From Clostridia bacterium (GTDB lineage Bacteria; Bacillota; Clostridia; Oscillospirales; CAG-272): a stretch of 64,000 nucleotides of DNA. A program made the translations under genes and the position numbers. Below are positions 1 through 7,344 of this stretch, one piece after another. Positions within the stretch are counted from its first letter, which is position 1, and every line of letters starts with the position of its first letter. Under the pieces are notes generated by a model that saw nothing but the letters and a program-made list of their open reading frames with translations, did no database searches and had not been told where the DNA came from. The stretch is taken from contig JAFUQU010000038.1 of the NCBI GenBank assembly GCA_017472255.1, positions 1 to 64,000 on the forward strand, given 5' to 3'.

Positions 1-93
1 CCTCGCGCCTACCAGCAGCAATGCTATGATCACTACCACCGCTACCAGCACGCTCGTTACGATGTTCCATATCTTTTTCAGGGTCTTGTTCAT
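1..93 (-). CDS. N-terminus of a membrane protein, probably a signal peptidase I (partial)
   Basis: The reading frame runs off the left edge, so only about 31 residues are visible. They are a short basic head (MNKTLKKIW) followed by one long hydrophobic segment rich in Val, Ile and Leu that ends in LLLVGAR. This layout is typical of the N-terminal anchor of Clostridial type I signal peptidases, which would cut secretory preproteins outside the membrane. The catalytic Ser and Lys would lie beyond the window, so the call rests on the anchor only. A GAGGGAAG sequence just upstream of the ATG can serve as ribosome site. A second signal-peptidase-like gene lies at 1347-1793, on the other side of the recombinase. 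Confidence 0.4.
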   Translation of the reverse strand, partial: MNKTLKKIWNIVTSVLVAVVVIIALLLVGAR

Positions 94-357
94 CTTCCCT
101 CGCCCTCATCCTCCTTTTCGCCAAGTACCGTACTTTGCGAATTCCAATAAGTGTTTTTTTGTCCTTTATAGTCTATCACAAAACACGCTATATTTCAATA
201 TATTACACATAAAATATAAAGTTTGTTTACAAACAATTCATATTCACGCCACTGAAAGCGCTGATAATGTTTCTATGTTGATTACATTTAACTCAATTAC
301 CGTCAGATTTCTTGTCAGGTAAAAATCGTTATATTATATTTTGTGGAGGTTCAAATT

Positions 358-1471
358 ATGGCTCGAAAAGGCGAAAATATCTACAAACGGCGCGATGGCC
401 GCTGGGAGGCTCGCTATATTAAAGGTTACGACGACGCGGGACGGGCTAAATACGGCTCGTGCTATGAAAAAAAGTTACAAGGATGTTAAAAGTAAGGTTA
501 CATTGATTCGCGCGGCGCTGGCTTCTCACGCCCTTCCCGCAGATGATGATCAGCGGCGTTTCGCTTTTTACTGTGACGAATGGTTGGTCATTCAGCAAAA
601 AAAGGTTAAAGAATCCACTTATGTGAATTATTATAGAATTATTGAAAATCACCTTAAGCCGGGACTGGGGAATATTCTCCCATCCGATATGAGTGAGTTG
701 ATCGTTCATCAGTTCACTCACCAACTGATGACTGTTAAAATGTTGTCCGCTAAGACGGTGAAGGATATTTTGGTCCTGCTGAGGTCGATTCTGAATTTTA
801 CCGCTCGGCAGGTCGGCGTAACGTTCTCCGATATTCAGATTGAATACCCGAAAAATGATCCGGGGGAAATCCGTGTTCTTTCGCGGGAAGAACAGACGCG
901 GTTTGTATCGTTTCTGCTGACGGATATGGATGAATGCAGGTTCGGCGTTTATCTGGCGCTCATGACCGGCATGCGCATTGGCGAAATCTGCGCGCTTCGG
1001 TGGGAGGATATTTCACTGGCGGACAGGATGATCTCGGTACGTTCCACAATGCAGCGGATAAAAAATCTGGACGGAACCTCAAAAACGAAAGTAGTGATCG
1101 GTTCCCCCAAGAGCGCGAAATCCATGCGCACAATTCCTCTCACTGATACGGTCGCTGCGCTCTGTACTCAGATTTGTCCGGACAATCATACTGCGTATCT
1201 TCTGACAGGGACGAACGATTATATGGAGCCGCGGCGGCTCCAGTATCAGATGGCGAAATATGCGGCAGCGTGCAATTTGGAAGGAGTACACTTTCACACG
1301 CTGCGGCATTCTTTTGCCACACGCTGCGTTGAGGTGGGATTCGAGATCAAATGTCTGAGCGAAATCCTCGGACACGCCAGCACATCGGTGACACTGGAGA
1401 GATACGTGCATTCGTCATTGGAGCTGAAGCGGAAAAATATGCAGAAGCTGTCCGATGTGGGAATGGGATAA
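358..1471 (+). pseudogene. Tyrosine recombinase (phage-type integrase), frameshifted near its N-terminus
   Basis: The start ATG at 358 follows a GTGGAGG ribosome site and opens with MARKGENIYKRRDGRW, the usual arm-binding N-terminus of Clostridial integrases. This frame stops after 42 codons. The rest of the protein continues in the +1 frame from an A7 run at 467-473; with one A fewer the protein would be a continuous 370 residues. The body keeps a SAM-like core-binding domain and a complete catalytic set: Arg in TGMRIGEIC, HTLRHSF (HxxR), LGHAS and the Tyr nucleophile in LERYVH. Such enzymes integrate, excise or invert DNA. The 264 bases upstream hold only an AT-rich spacer. No att repeats or tRNA are visible nearby. 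The frameshift could be real or a homopolymer assembly error. Confidence 0.8.
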
Positions 1472-1793
1472 TCTTCCCTACAATCTGCGACTTGGCGATA
1501 CATTCGTCAGCATCGTCTATGCACACATCGCCATCCACTTTGGCAATACGTATGATCTGCAAACGGCCGCCGCAATCGATGGCCACCAGATCGCCCGGGC
1601 GATAGACCCATCGCACCGCTATCACGATATCGCCCTTTTGCAGCGTCGGCGCCATGGAATTATCAGTAACCTGTATCACGTGCAGACAGGTCGTTGCTAT
1701 CAGCAGCGACAATAACACGACGGCAAGAAAAATCCCGGCGGTACTTCCCAATGTCCGCAGATATCTCTTCCGATATTCCGTTTTCTTTTCCAT
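1347..1793 (-). CDS. Signal peptidase I-like S26 protein without the usual catalytic Lys
   Basis: The start at 1793 was chosen because GGAGG lies 5 bases upstream; longer starts lack a site. The protein of 148 residues has a basic head, one membrane segment (about residues 17-38) and the S26 box NSMAPTLQKGDIVI, with the Ser nucleophile. The box that normally reads KRxxGxPGD appears as IIRIAKVDGD, so the general-base Lys is replaced by Ile. The closing IVGKIIPFP resembles the end of the family's catalytic core. The last 40 or so residues are antisense to the end of the recombinase and look unrelated to the family. It may be an inactive homologue, use another base, or be decaying. Membrane-anchored, acting outside, if active. 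Confidence 0.65.
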   Translation of the reverse strand: MEKKTEYRKRYLRTLGSTAGIFLAVVLLSLLIATTCLHVIQVTDNSMAPTLQKGDIVIAVRWVYRPGDLVAIDCGGRLQIIRIAKVDGDVCIDDADECIAKSQIVGKIIPFPHRTASAYFSASAPMTNARISPVSPMCWRVRGFRSDI

Positions 1794-1959
1794 GACCGTC
1801 CTCCGCTGCATCAATATGCTATATAAAATAGTTTATCATATTCCTCCCGAAATTGCAATACACCGGGGAATTGTTTTGAAAGATTTTGACGCTTTATCTC
1901 ACTCAACGTCGAGATATGATACATTTTGTTCCATATCTGTTTCACATGATTCCCAGCTC

Positions 1960-1988
1960 TTGCATACACTGCGTGTTTGTGATACAAT
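1960..1988 (+). promoter_or_regulatory. Sigma-A type promoter of degV
   Basis: TTGCAT at 1960-1965 and TACAAT at 1983-1988 are separated by 17 bases, about 65 bases upstream of the degV start. Confidence 0.6.
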
Positions 1989-2054
1989 AATTTTATATAG
2001 ACAAGCGAAAAATCTCTTCCATGATTATTATATATACAAAACGAGGACACGGTT

Positions 2055-2912
2055 ATGAACGTAAAAATCATCGCCGACAGCACCTGCGATCTCTCGCCGG
2101 AGCTGATCGAAAAATACGACATCCACATTCTCCCCCTGCACATTCTGCTGGACGATAAGGAGTACGAGGACGGCGCCACCATCACACCGGACGAGCTTTA
2201 CGCCTGGGCGGATGAGCATCGCACCACGCCCAAAACCTCCGCCGTCTCCATCCAGACCGCCATCGACGTTTTTGATATGTATCTGAAAGCCGGTCGGGAT
2301 ATGGTCTGCTTCACCATCTCTTCCCAGATGTCCGGCACCGCAAACGTACTGCGTCTGGCTGTACAACAGCTGAACGAAGCGGATCGGGTGCATATTGTCG
2401 ATTCCGGAAGCCTTTCCACCGGTATCGGATTGCAGGTAATCGAAGCCGCTATTCTGGCAGAAGCCGGCAAAACCGCTTCCGAAATCGTAACCGAAGTGGA
2501 AGCGCTGCGTCCCCTGGTACGTGCCAGCTTCGTGGTGGATACGCTGACTTATCTTCATCGTGGCGGCCGATGCAGTGGCATCGCGGCACTGGCTGGAACA
2601 GCGCTGAAGCTGCATCCGCAGATCGGGGTCGTCGACGGCAGAATGATGCCGGGAAAAAAATACCGGGGTCCCATCAACCGCGTCGTAATGAACTACGTTA
2701 AGGACATGGAAGAAAACATGAAAAGCGCACGCCCGGATCGAGTTTTTATCACCCATTCCGGCTGCCAAGACAGCATTATCCGTGATGTCTATGACTATCT
2801 TCAGAATCTCGGTCACTTTTCGGAAATACTGATCACCCGGGCTGGCTGCGTCGTTTCCAGCCACTGCGGTCCACGAACGCTGGGGGTGCTGTATATCGAC
2901 CAAAACGCATAA
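2055..2912 (+). CDS. degV: DegV family fatty-acid-binding protein
   Basis: The 285-residue protein has the full DegV fold: an N-terminal half starting KIIADSTCDLSPE, the conserved SxMSGT loop (SSQMSGTANV), and a C-terminal half with VDTLTYLHRGGR and the THSGC motif. DegV proteins (FakB family) hold a fatty acid in a deep pocket and, with the kinase FakA, supply acyl-phosphate for phospholipid synthesis. No fakA is nearby. The length is usual for the family. It stands alone between its own promoter and a strong terminator. Confidence 0.92.
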   Translation: MNVKIIADSTCDLSPELIEKYDIHILPLHILLDDKEYEDGATITPDELYAWADEHRTTPKTSAVSIQTAIDVFDMYLKAGRDMVCFTISSQMSGTANVLRLAVQQLNEADRVHIVDSGSLSTGIGLQVIEAAILAEAGKTASEIVTEVEALRPLVRASFVVDTLTYLHRGGRCSGIAALAGTALKLHPQIGVVDGRMMPGKKYRGPINRVVMNYVKDMEENMKSARPDRVFITHSGCQDSIIRDVYDYLQNLGHFSEILITRAGCVVSSHCGPRTLGVLYIDQNA

Positions 2913-2926
2913 ACTGATCGAACACG

Positions 2927-2962
2927 AAAAATCACCGTACTGTCGGACAGTACGGTGATTTT
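2927..2962. terminator. Bidirectional terminator between degV and the 126-residue membrane protein gene
   Basis: A perfect stem (ATCACCGTACTGT paired with ACAGTACGGTGAT, loop CGG) is flanked by A and T runs on both sides, so it can end transcription from both convergent genes. Confidence 0.85.
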
Positions 2963-2963
2963 C

Positions 2964-3344
2964 TTATTTCATCAGTTCATCGGTCAGGCGTATCACCTCG
3001 GGCGCGATCTTTTCGCGCTCTCTCCGGATAATCCACCGATACAACGGGTAAGCCACAGCCGTCAGAACAATGCCCACGCTCCCAATCAAAATGCCATGGA
3101 AAAACCATTCCTCTGTCCAAACCATGACACAGCTCATGCCGAAGCCCATGGTCAGCGCTCCGAGAATACCGATAATCAATGCGGCGATTGTACCTTTTTG
3201 GGTCACGCCGGCATCCAACCGACGCAACCGTTCCATTTTGTCTTCCTCCCGCGGAAGATATTTCTGCCGAATGCGCTTCAACTCCTCCTGTTCCTTGGCG
3301 GAATAGATATAGTGAAAGGTATTATGATCCTGATTGTTATTCAT
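2964..3344 (-). CDS. Small two-helix membrane protein of unknown function
   Basis: The 126-residue protein opens with a charged cytosolic head containing YIYSAKEQEELKRIRQKY, a block conserved in a Firmicutes family often labelled dihydropteridine reductase without good reason. Two membrane segments follow (about residues 50-73 and 80-101), then a charged tail (RREREKIAPEVIRLTDELMK). Its start overlaps the stop of the preceding 303-residue membrane protein gene by 4 bases, so the two are translated together. No enzyme motif is visible. The function is unknown. Confidence 0.75.
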   Translation of the reverse strand: MNNNQDHNTFHYIYSAKEQEELKRIRQKYLPREEDKMERLRRLDAGVTQKGTIAALIIGILGALTMGFGMSCVMVWTEEWFFHGILIGSVGIVLTAVAYPLYRWIIRREREKIAPEVIRLTDELMK

Positions 3345-4252
3345 TTTCTATCTTCCTTGAAATCCGTATTTTTCAGCTTTCGTATCTCTATGCAGGCGCG
3401 GACGATGGTATAAACCGACATTGCCACCACAATGACGCTGACTCCCGCTCCCGTGGCGGCAATCATAATCCGCTTTGTTGCAGCCGACATATCCTTTCCG
3501 AACTCTGTAAGCATCGCTGTCTCCAGCGACAGCATGGACACCAGCGCGGCGGATAAGCTGATTATTTTGGTGGTTGACATCACCGGGCTGCAATATTTGC
3601 GGTACTTGATGATTTTTACAATGGCGGAGGTGGTAACATAGAAGGTATACATCGCCATGACATAGATAAGAATGCCCTGGTATTCATAGCCGCGGTTCTG
3701 GTACATCATCATCAGCACCGCGCCGGAAAGCGTCAGGTTGATCATCATCAGAATCATGCCGCACAGCCTTGAACGGCGGTATTCGAGAATCTGATTCTTT
3801 CCGATGCCGATCCGGTTCACAAATCGCACCAGCAGAAAACGCATAACCGCGAGAATGGCATAGTACCCCGCCAGAATCCCAAACCACAGGGAATGATACA
3901 GTATGCCCGAAACCAAATTCGTAGCGACATACAGCAGATTGACCGTCAGCGACATATAGAGCGACACGTGTGTTTTGAATTTCACATCCGTGAAATAACG
4001 GTTGCCGTATTTGTTGGCATAAACCTTCTGCTTGACTGCCCGATAATATTTCGGCACAATCATGGAGCAGAAAATGCAGTCCACCGTCAACGTGTAAAAA
4101 GCCAGCACATACGTCACATATGCGATGGGATGGGTGTCCAGACCCTTGACAAATACCAGCACCAGCGCCGCCGCGCTTCCGATGGTCAGTATGATCATCA
4201 TCCAAAGCGGCGGGAAAAGCGCAGTTTTACAAAGCTTTTTCCAGTCAATCAT
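3341..4252 (-). CDS. Polytopic membrane protein of unknown function
   Basis: The 303-residue protein has about seven or eight hydrophobic segments separated by short basic loops (for example RAVKQKVYANKYGNRYF near residue 80 and IIKYRKYC near 215) and no recognisable catalytic motif. It lies 33 bases downstream of the orphan response regulator and overlaps the next gene by 4 bases, so the three probably form one transcript. The placement of a membrane protein where a histidine kinase would be expected hints at a role in sensing or as the regulator's target, but that is inference. Confidence 0.7.
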   Translation of the reverse strand: MIDWKKLCKTALFPPLWMMIILTIGSAAALVLVFVKGLDTHPIAYVTYVLAFYTLTVDCIFCSMIVPKYYRAVKQKVYANKYGNRYFTDVKFKTHVSLYMSLTVNLLYVATNLVSGILYHSLWFGILAGYYAILAVMRFLLVRFVNRIGIGKNQILEYRRSRLCGMILMMINLTLSGAVLMMMYQNRGYEYQGILIYVMAMYTFYVTTSAIVKIIKYRKYCSPVMSTTKIISLSAALVSMLSLETAMLTEFGKDMSAATKRIMIAATGAGVSVIVVAMSVYTIVRACIEIRKLKNTDFKEDRK

Positions 4253-4285
4253 GGTTCCACAGCTTCCCCGAATATGTCCCGCGCG

Positions 4286-4957
4286 TCATTTCAGCACCGC
4301 CTTATAGCCCAGGCCGTGTACGGTAACAATCTCAAAATCTTCGCAAGCCGCCAGCTTCGCGCGCAGCTTGGTCATATATACATCCACCGTCCGTGGACCG
4401 GAAGCGGTATCCGCGTCCCAGAATTCATCCATCAGCTGAGTTCGGGTGAAGGTTTTCTTGGGATAGGAAAGGAGCTTGTAGAGTAGACTGAATTCCCGGG
4501 CGGTAAGCGATATCTCTTCCCCGTCCAGATACGCGGTGTGCTCATCCGCGTCCATAGTAAAGCTGCCCACGGTCAATATCCGGCTGGACGCGATCTTCGC
4601 CCGGCGCAGCAGCGCACCGATGCGCAGGAACAGCTCATCCAGATCGATGGGCTTTACCATATAATCGTCGATGCCCACCCGAAATCCCCGCTGCTTGGAC
4701 GCAAAATCGTCTCTGGCAGTCATAAACAGAATCGGGATTTCCTCATTGAGTGATCGGACGGTTGTCGCAAACTCGAAGCCATCAATCCCCGGCATCATAA
4801 TGTCCGAAATGATCAAATCGAACATGGTATTATACATGGCATCATAGGCTTCCTCCGCGCTCAAACAGCCCACGGTTTCATAGCCGGAATGATTCAGAAA
4901 GGAACAAACCGAACGGTTCAGGTCACGGTCGTCTTCAACCACCAATATCTTAAACAT
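4286..4957 (-). CDS. OmpR-family response regulator (no kinase alongside)
   Basis: The start at 4957 has GGAGG 8 bases upstream, giving 223 residues that begin MFKILVVEDDRDL. The receiver domain holds the acidic pair (EDD), the phospho-acceptor Asp in LIISDIMMPGIDG, the Thr in FMTARDD and the Lys in YMVKPIDLDEL. The C-terminal winged helix (about 130-223) has LTAREFSLLYKLL and the end motif VHGLGYKAVLK. It would bind DNA after phosphorylation by a histidine kinase, but none is encoded next to it. The genes that follow encode unknown membrane proteins. Confidence 0.9.
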   Translation of the reverse strand: MFKILVVEDDRDLNRSVCSFLNHSGYETVGCLSAEEAYDAMYNTMFDLIISDIMMPGIDGFEFATTVRSLNEEIPILFMTARDDFASKQRGFRVGIDDYMVKPIDLDELFLRIGALLRRAKIASSRILTVGSFTMDADEHTAYLDGEEISLTAREFSLLYKLLSYPKKTFTRTQLMDEFWDADTASGPRTVDVYMTKLRAKLAACEDFEIVTVHGLGYKAVLK

Positions 4958-5017
4958 TGTGCGCCTCCACGTGATAGGATTCCATGAATATGATACCACA
5001 TAAATGTTAACGTTTTG

Positions 5018-5548
5018 TTAGCATTTGACCCGTTTCAAAAATTTTCGGATAGAACCGCCGGGAGCGGAAAACTTTTTCGCCGCGCACAGATTCTGCGCCT
5101 TCCACTTGTTTTTGCCGCAGTAATCGCTGACGGCAGCCACCTTATCATAGAAGCAGATCAGCCAGCCCGCCTTGGTTCTGGGCGGAACCGGCGTCAGGGG
5201 GAACATATGATGCAGGATCATATCCCGCTGAGTGAGCGTCAGATCGGGATATTTCCGGTAAGCGTTTTCAAGCGCCCGTCCCGGGTGGGTAAATCCATGA
5301 AATCGATGGTCGGACGTTTTATCATGCCAATCATAGAGATAATAATCATGCAGAAGCGCGCCTCTGATAAACTCGGTCAGGTCGATTTTGGTTCCGAACC
5401 TCTTATGATGGTTATAGCACATACAGGCGACCTTGATCGAATGATCATACACGTTCCCCTTCACGTGGTGTCTGTAGTTTTTCATTCCACGATATTCATC
5501 CGAATGGATAATATCCTTTATAATAATGTAGAATTCTTTACTTATCAT
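5018..5548 (-). CDS. HD-domain phosphohydrolase
   Basis: The 176-residue protein carries the HD superfamily pattern: H in YDHSIKVA, the HD pair in GALLHDYYLYDW, a His in HGFTHPGRAL, another in MILHHMFPL and the final Asp in FYDKVAAVSDY. These residues would bind one or two metal ions and hydrolyse a phosphate ester; the substrate cannot be told. The C-terminus (GSIRKFLKRVKC) is basic. The ribosome site (TGGCGG) is weak. It is soluble and lies between the TetR gene and the OmpR-type regulator on the same strand. Confidence 0.8.
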   Translation of the reverse strand: MISKEFYIIIKDIIHSDEYRGMKNYRHHVKGNVYDHSIKVACMCYNHHKRFGTKIDLTEFIRGALLHDYYLYDWHDKTSDHRFHGFTHPGRALENAYRKYPDLTLTQRDMILHHMFPLTPVPPRTKAGWLICFYDKVAAVSDYCGKNKWKAQNLCAAKKFSAPGGSIRKFLKRVKC

Positions 5549-5643
5549 TCCGCCAGACAGAATCTCTTTCTTATGTTTATTTATTGATTATACAACAACA
5601 ATGTTATTGATTGTTTTATGAAATGTTTAAGAAATGTTAATCC

Positions 5644-6192
5644 TTATTCTTTGCCGAACAGTTTTGGAATTACGCTGACATATTCCAAAATTTCCTCGGG
5701 TGTTTCCCGCTTGCCGTGCTCGACCCAGGTTTGCAGCACGCTTACCATCAATGATGTCACCATCCCGCATATGTATGCCATCTGCTCGGGCTGAATCGAC
5801 AGCTGAGGATAGAGTGTCTGCACAGATTCTGCGTTTTTTCGGAAAACATTGTTGACAATATCCATCCGATTGCAGGAAATAATGGCGTCCAGCACTTCTT
5901 GCCGTTCCATCCAATAGCGAATGCCAGACAGGAATAATTCTTCCAGACTCTGATCATATGCCGGACGCTGGCTGAACAGCTGCTCACCAAACGTCGTATC
6001 ACACAGATAGACCAACACATCATGAATATTATCGAACAGGCGATAAAAGGTCGCGCGTCCGACTCCCGCCTCGCGCTGGATATCCGTGATGGTAATCTGC
6101 GTGAAGGATTTCCGTTTCAGGCAGCGCAGCAGCCCGTCACAAATTAACCCGGCTGAACGCTGCGAACGCTTATCCGGTTTCACATGAACCAT
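5644..6192 (-). CDS. TetR/AcrR-family transcriptional regulator
   Basis: The 182-residue protein has an N-terminal helix-turn-helix (ITDIQREAGVGRATFYRLF, about residues 34-53) followed by an all-helical ligand or dimerisation domain. A conserved-looking stretch, AYICGMVTSLMVSVLQTWVEHGKRETP, matches the C-terminal region seen in Clostridial TetR proteins that have a short second domain. The gene is monocistronic, with no efflux pump beside it, so its target is not evident. Confidence 0.88.
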   Translation of the reverse strand: MVHVKPDKRSQRSAGLICDGLLRCLKRKSFTQITITDIQREAGVGRATFYRLFDNIHDVLVYLCDTTFGEQLFSQRPAYDQSLEELFLSGIRYWMERQEVLDAIISCNRMDIVNNVFRKNAESVQTLYPQLSIQPEQMAYICGMVTSLMVSVLQTWVEHGKRETPEEILEYVSVIPKLFGKE

Positions 6193-6255
6193 ACTAATCC
6201 CCCTCTCACATAATGTATTATATCATATCTACATCAAAAAAGCAACATAAATAAA

Positions 6256-6286
6256 CGGGGGATGTGCCACTTCGGCACATCCCCGC
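6256..6286 (-). terminator. Terminator downstream of the SASP gene
   Basis: A strong stem (CGGGGATGTGCC paired with GGCACATCCCCG) lies 15 bases after the SASP stop, as read on the minus strand. It is followed by TTTATTTATG. Confidence 0.75.
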
Positions 6287-6300
6287 TCGGTTATACGAGC

Positions 6301-6501
6301 TTATTTCGAACCCTTCAGGTCGTTCTCGTACTTCTCAATCATCTTCTTGACCATCTGACCGCCGATGGAACCAGCCTGCTTGGAGGTGAGCTCACCGTTG
6401 TAGCCCTGCTTCAGGTTGACACCAACCTCGCTTGCGGCTTCCATCTTGAACTGCTCGAGAGCAGCCTTTGCTTCGGGGACAACAATCTTGTTGCTAGACA
6501 T
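6301..6501 (-). CDS. Alpha/beta-type small acid-soluble spore protein
   Basis: The 66-residue protein starts at 6501 behind AAGGAGATTGCACAA. It shows both family signatures: the germination-protease region (FKMEAASEVGVNL, where GPR would cut after the Glu) and the DNA-binding C-terminal block LTSKQAGSIGGQMVKKMIE. Such proteins coat spore DNA, protect it from UV and heat, and are degraded on germination. The gene is the clearest sign that the organism forms spores. It would be expected to be read by sigma G in the forespore, but I could not place a convincing sigma-G promoter. Confidence 0.95.
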   Translation of the reverse strand: MSSNKIVVPEAKAALEQFKMEAASEVGVNLKQGYNGELTSKQAGSIGGQMVKKMIEKYENDLKGSK

Positions 6502-6773
6502 TTGTGCAATCTCCTTTAATATAAAATGATCTATATGATCGACCCGCCTCACATGCCAGCACCATTGCGCCGGAACGGAAACGAATCTGTTGCCTTGAGC
6601 CTTGACGTTTCCGCCCGGCTCTGATATTATTATGACCGGACGCTGTGTAATTATAAATGGCAAATTCATGTCTTTCGACCGTTTTTTATAATTAACGAAA
6701 ACCGGTACACAAGGTGTTTTACCCGCGTCTGAAATTTTTTCGAAAATTTTTCCGACTTTTTTTCAAAAAGGTC

Positions 6774-6802
6774 TTGACAAGTGTAGTGATATCGTGTATA
6801 AT
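6774..6802 (+). promoter_or_regulatory. Consensus sigma-A promoter of the blaI-M56 operon
   Basis: TTGACA (6774-6779) and TATAAT (6797-6802) are both perfect consensus boxes, 17 bases apart. A promoter this strong in front of a BlaI-type gene is expected to be held down by the repressor, but I did not find a clear TACA-TGTA operator. Confidence 0.85.
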
Positions 6803-6824
6803 AATATTGTAACAACTAAACCAT

Positions 6825-6878
6825 GATGGCTGCGGTCGACTTCCTTATCTCGCCCGCATCCATCGATAAGGAATGGAG
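6825..6878 (+). promoter_or_regulatory. Structured blaI leader with two crossing stems next to the ribosome site
   Basis: Two inverted repeats interlock. Bases 6825-6835 pair with 6854-6864 (10 of 11 positions), and bases 6841-6849 pair perfectly with 6865-6873. They cannot both form as simple hairpins. They would be either an H-type pseudoknot or two alternative folds. The last arm ends two bases before the GGAG ribosome site (6875-6878) of blaI, so the fold could control translation. Confidence 0.5.
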
Positions 6879-6886
6879 AAAGTATT

Positions 6887-7288
6887 ATGTTAAGAAAGAA
6901 AGACTTTACCAAGCTGCCCGAATCCGAGCTTCAGATCATGCAGTTAATCTGGGATATGGACAAGAAAGGCGTTAAGGACATCCATGCAGGCGCGCTGCTG
7001 GCCGCTTATCCTGAACAGATAGGCCATCTCGCTCTCACCACCGTCCTCACGCTGATCTCCCGCCTCCAGAAAAAGGGCTTCATCGATCTGGAAAAACACG
7101 GCCGCGCCAACTGTGCTATCGTTCTGGCTGACGAGAACGTGTACAAGCGCAAGGCAGCAGCAGACTTCGTGGCAACCGTTTACAAGAACAACACCAAAGG
7201 GCTGATTTCTGCCCTCTACAGCGATGGAATTCTTTCCAAGGAGGATATCGCTGAACTCCGCAGCGATATTGAGAAGGACGGAAAATAA
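6887..7288 (+). CDS. BlaI/MecI/CopY-family repressor
   Basis: The 133-residue protein has the winged helix of this family: LPESELQIMQLIWD at the start, a recognition region around TTVLTLISRLQKKGFIDLEKHGRAN, and a C-terminal dimerisation helix pair. The family binds its own promoter as a dimer and is cut or displaced when the membrane partner senses a signal, classically beta-lactam binding to BlaR1. The ribosome site is GGAG with spacing 8. The gene is followed 56 bases later by an M56-family sensor, forming a typical repressor/sensor pair. No beta-lactamase gene is in the window. Confidence 0.92.
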   Translation: MLRKKDFTKLPESELQIMQLIWDMDKKGVKDIHAGALLAAYPEQIGHLALTTVLTLISRLQKKGFIDLEKHGRANCAIVLADENVYKRKAAADFVATVYKNNTKGLISALYSDGILSKEDIAELRSDIEKDGK

Positions 7289-7344
7289 ACACTCCATTTT
7301 GGCGCAATCCGAATGATTTCATTTAATGAAGAATGGAGATACCA

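Noticed and set aside
466..475. A AAA AAG slippery heptamer in the integrase gene as a site for programmed -1 frameshifting
   Set aside because: The heptamer is in register, but a -1 shift leads into the third frame. The intact protein needs a +1 shift, so programmed -1 shifting cannot restore it.
1..2054. An integrated mobile element marked by the integrase
   Set aside because: No flanking repeats, tRNA target, relaxase, replication or phage genes were found near it.
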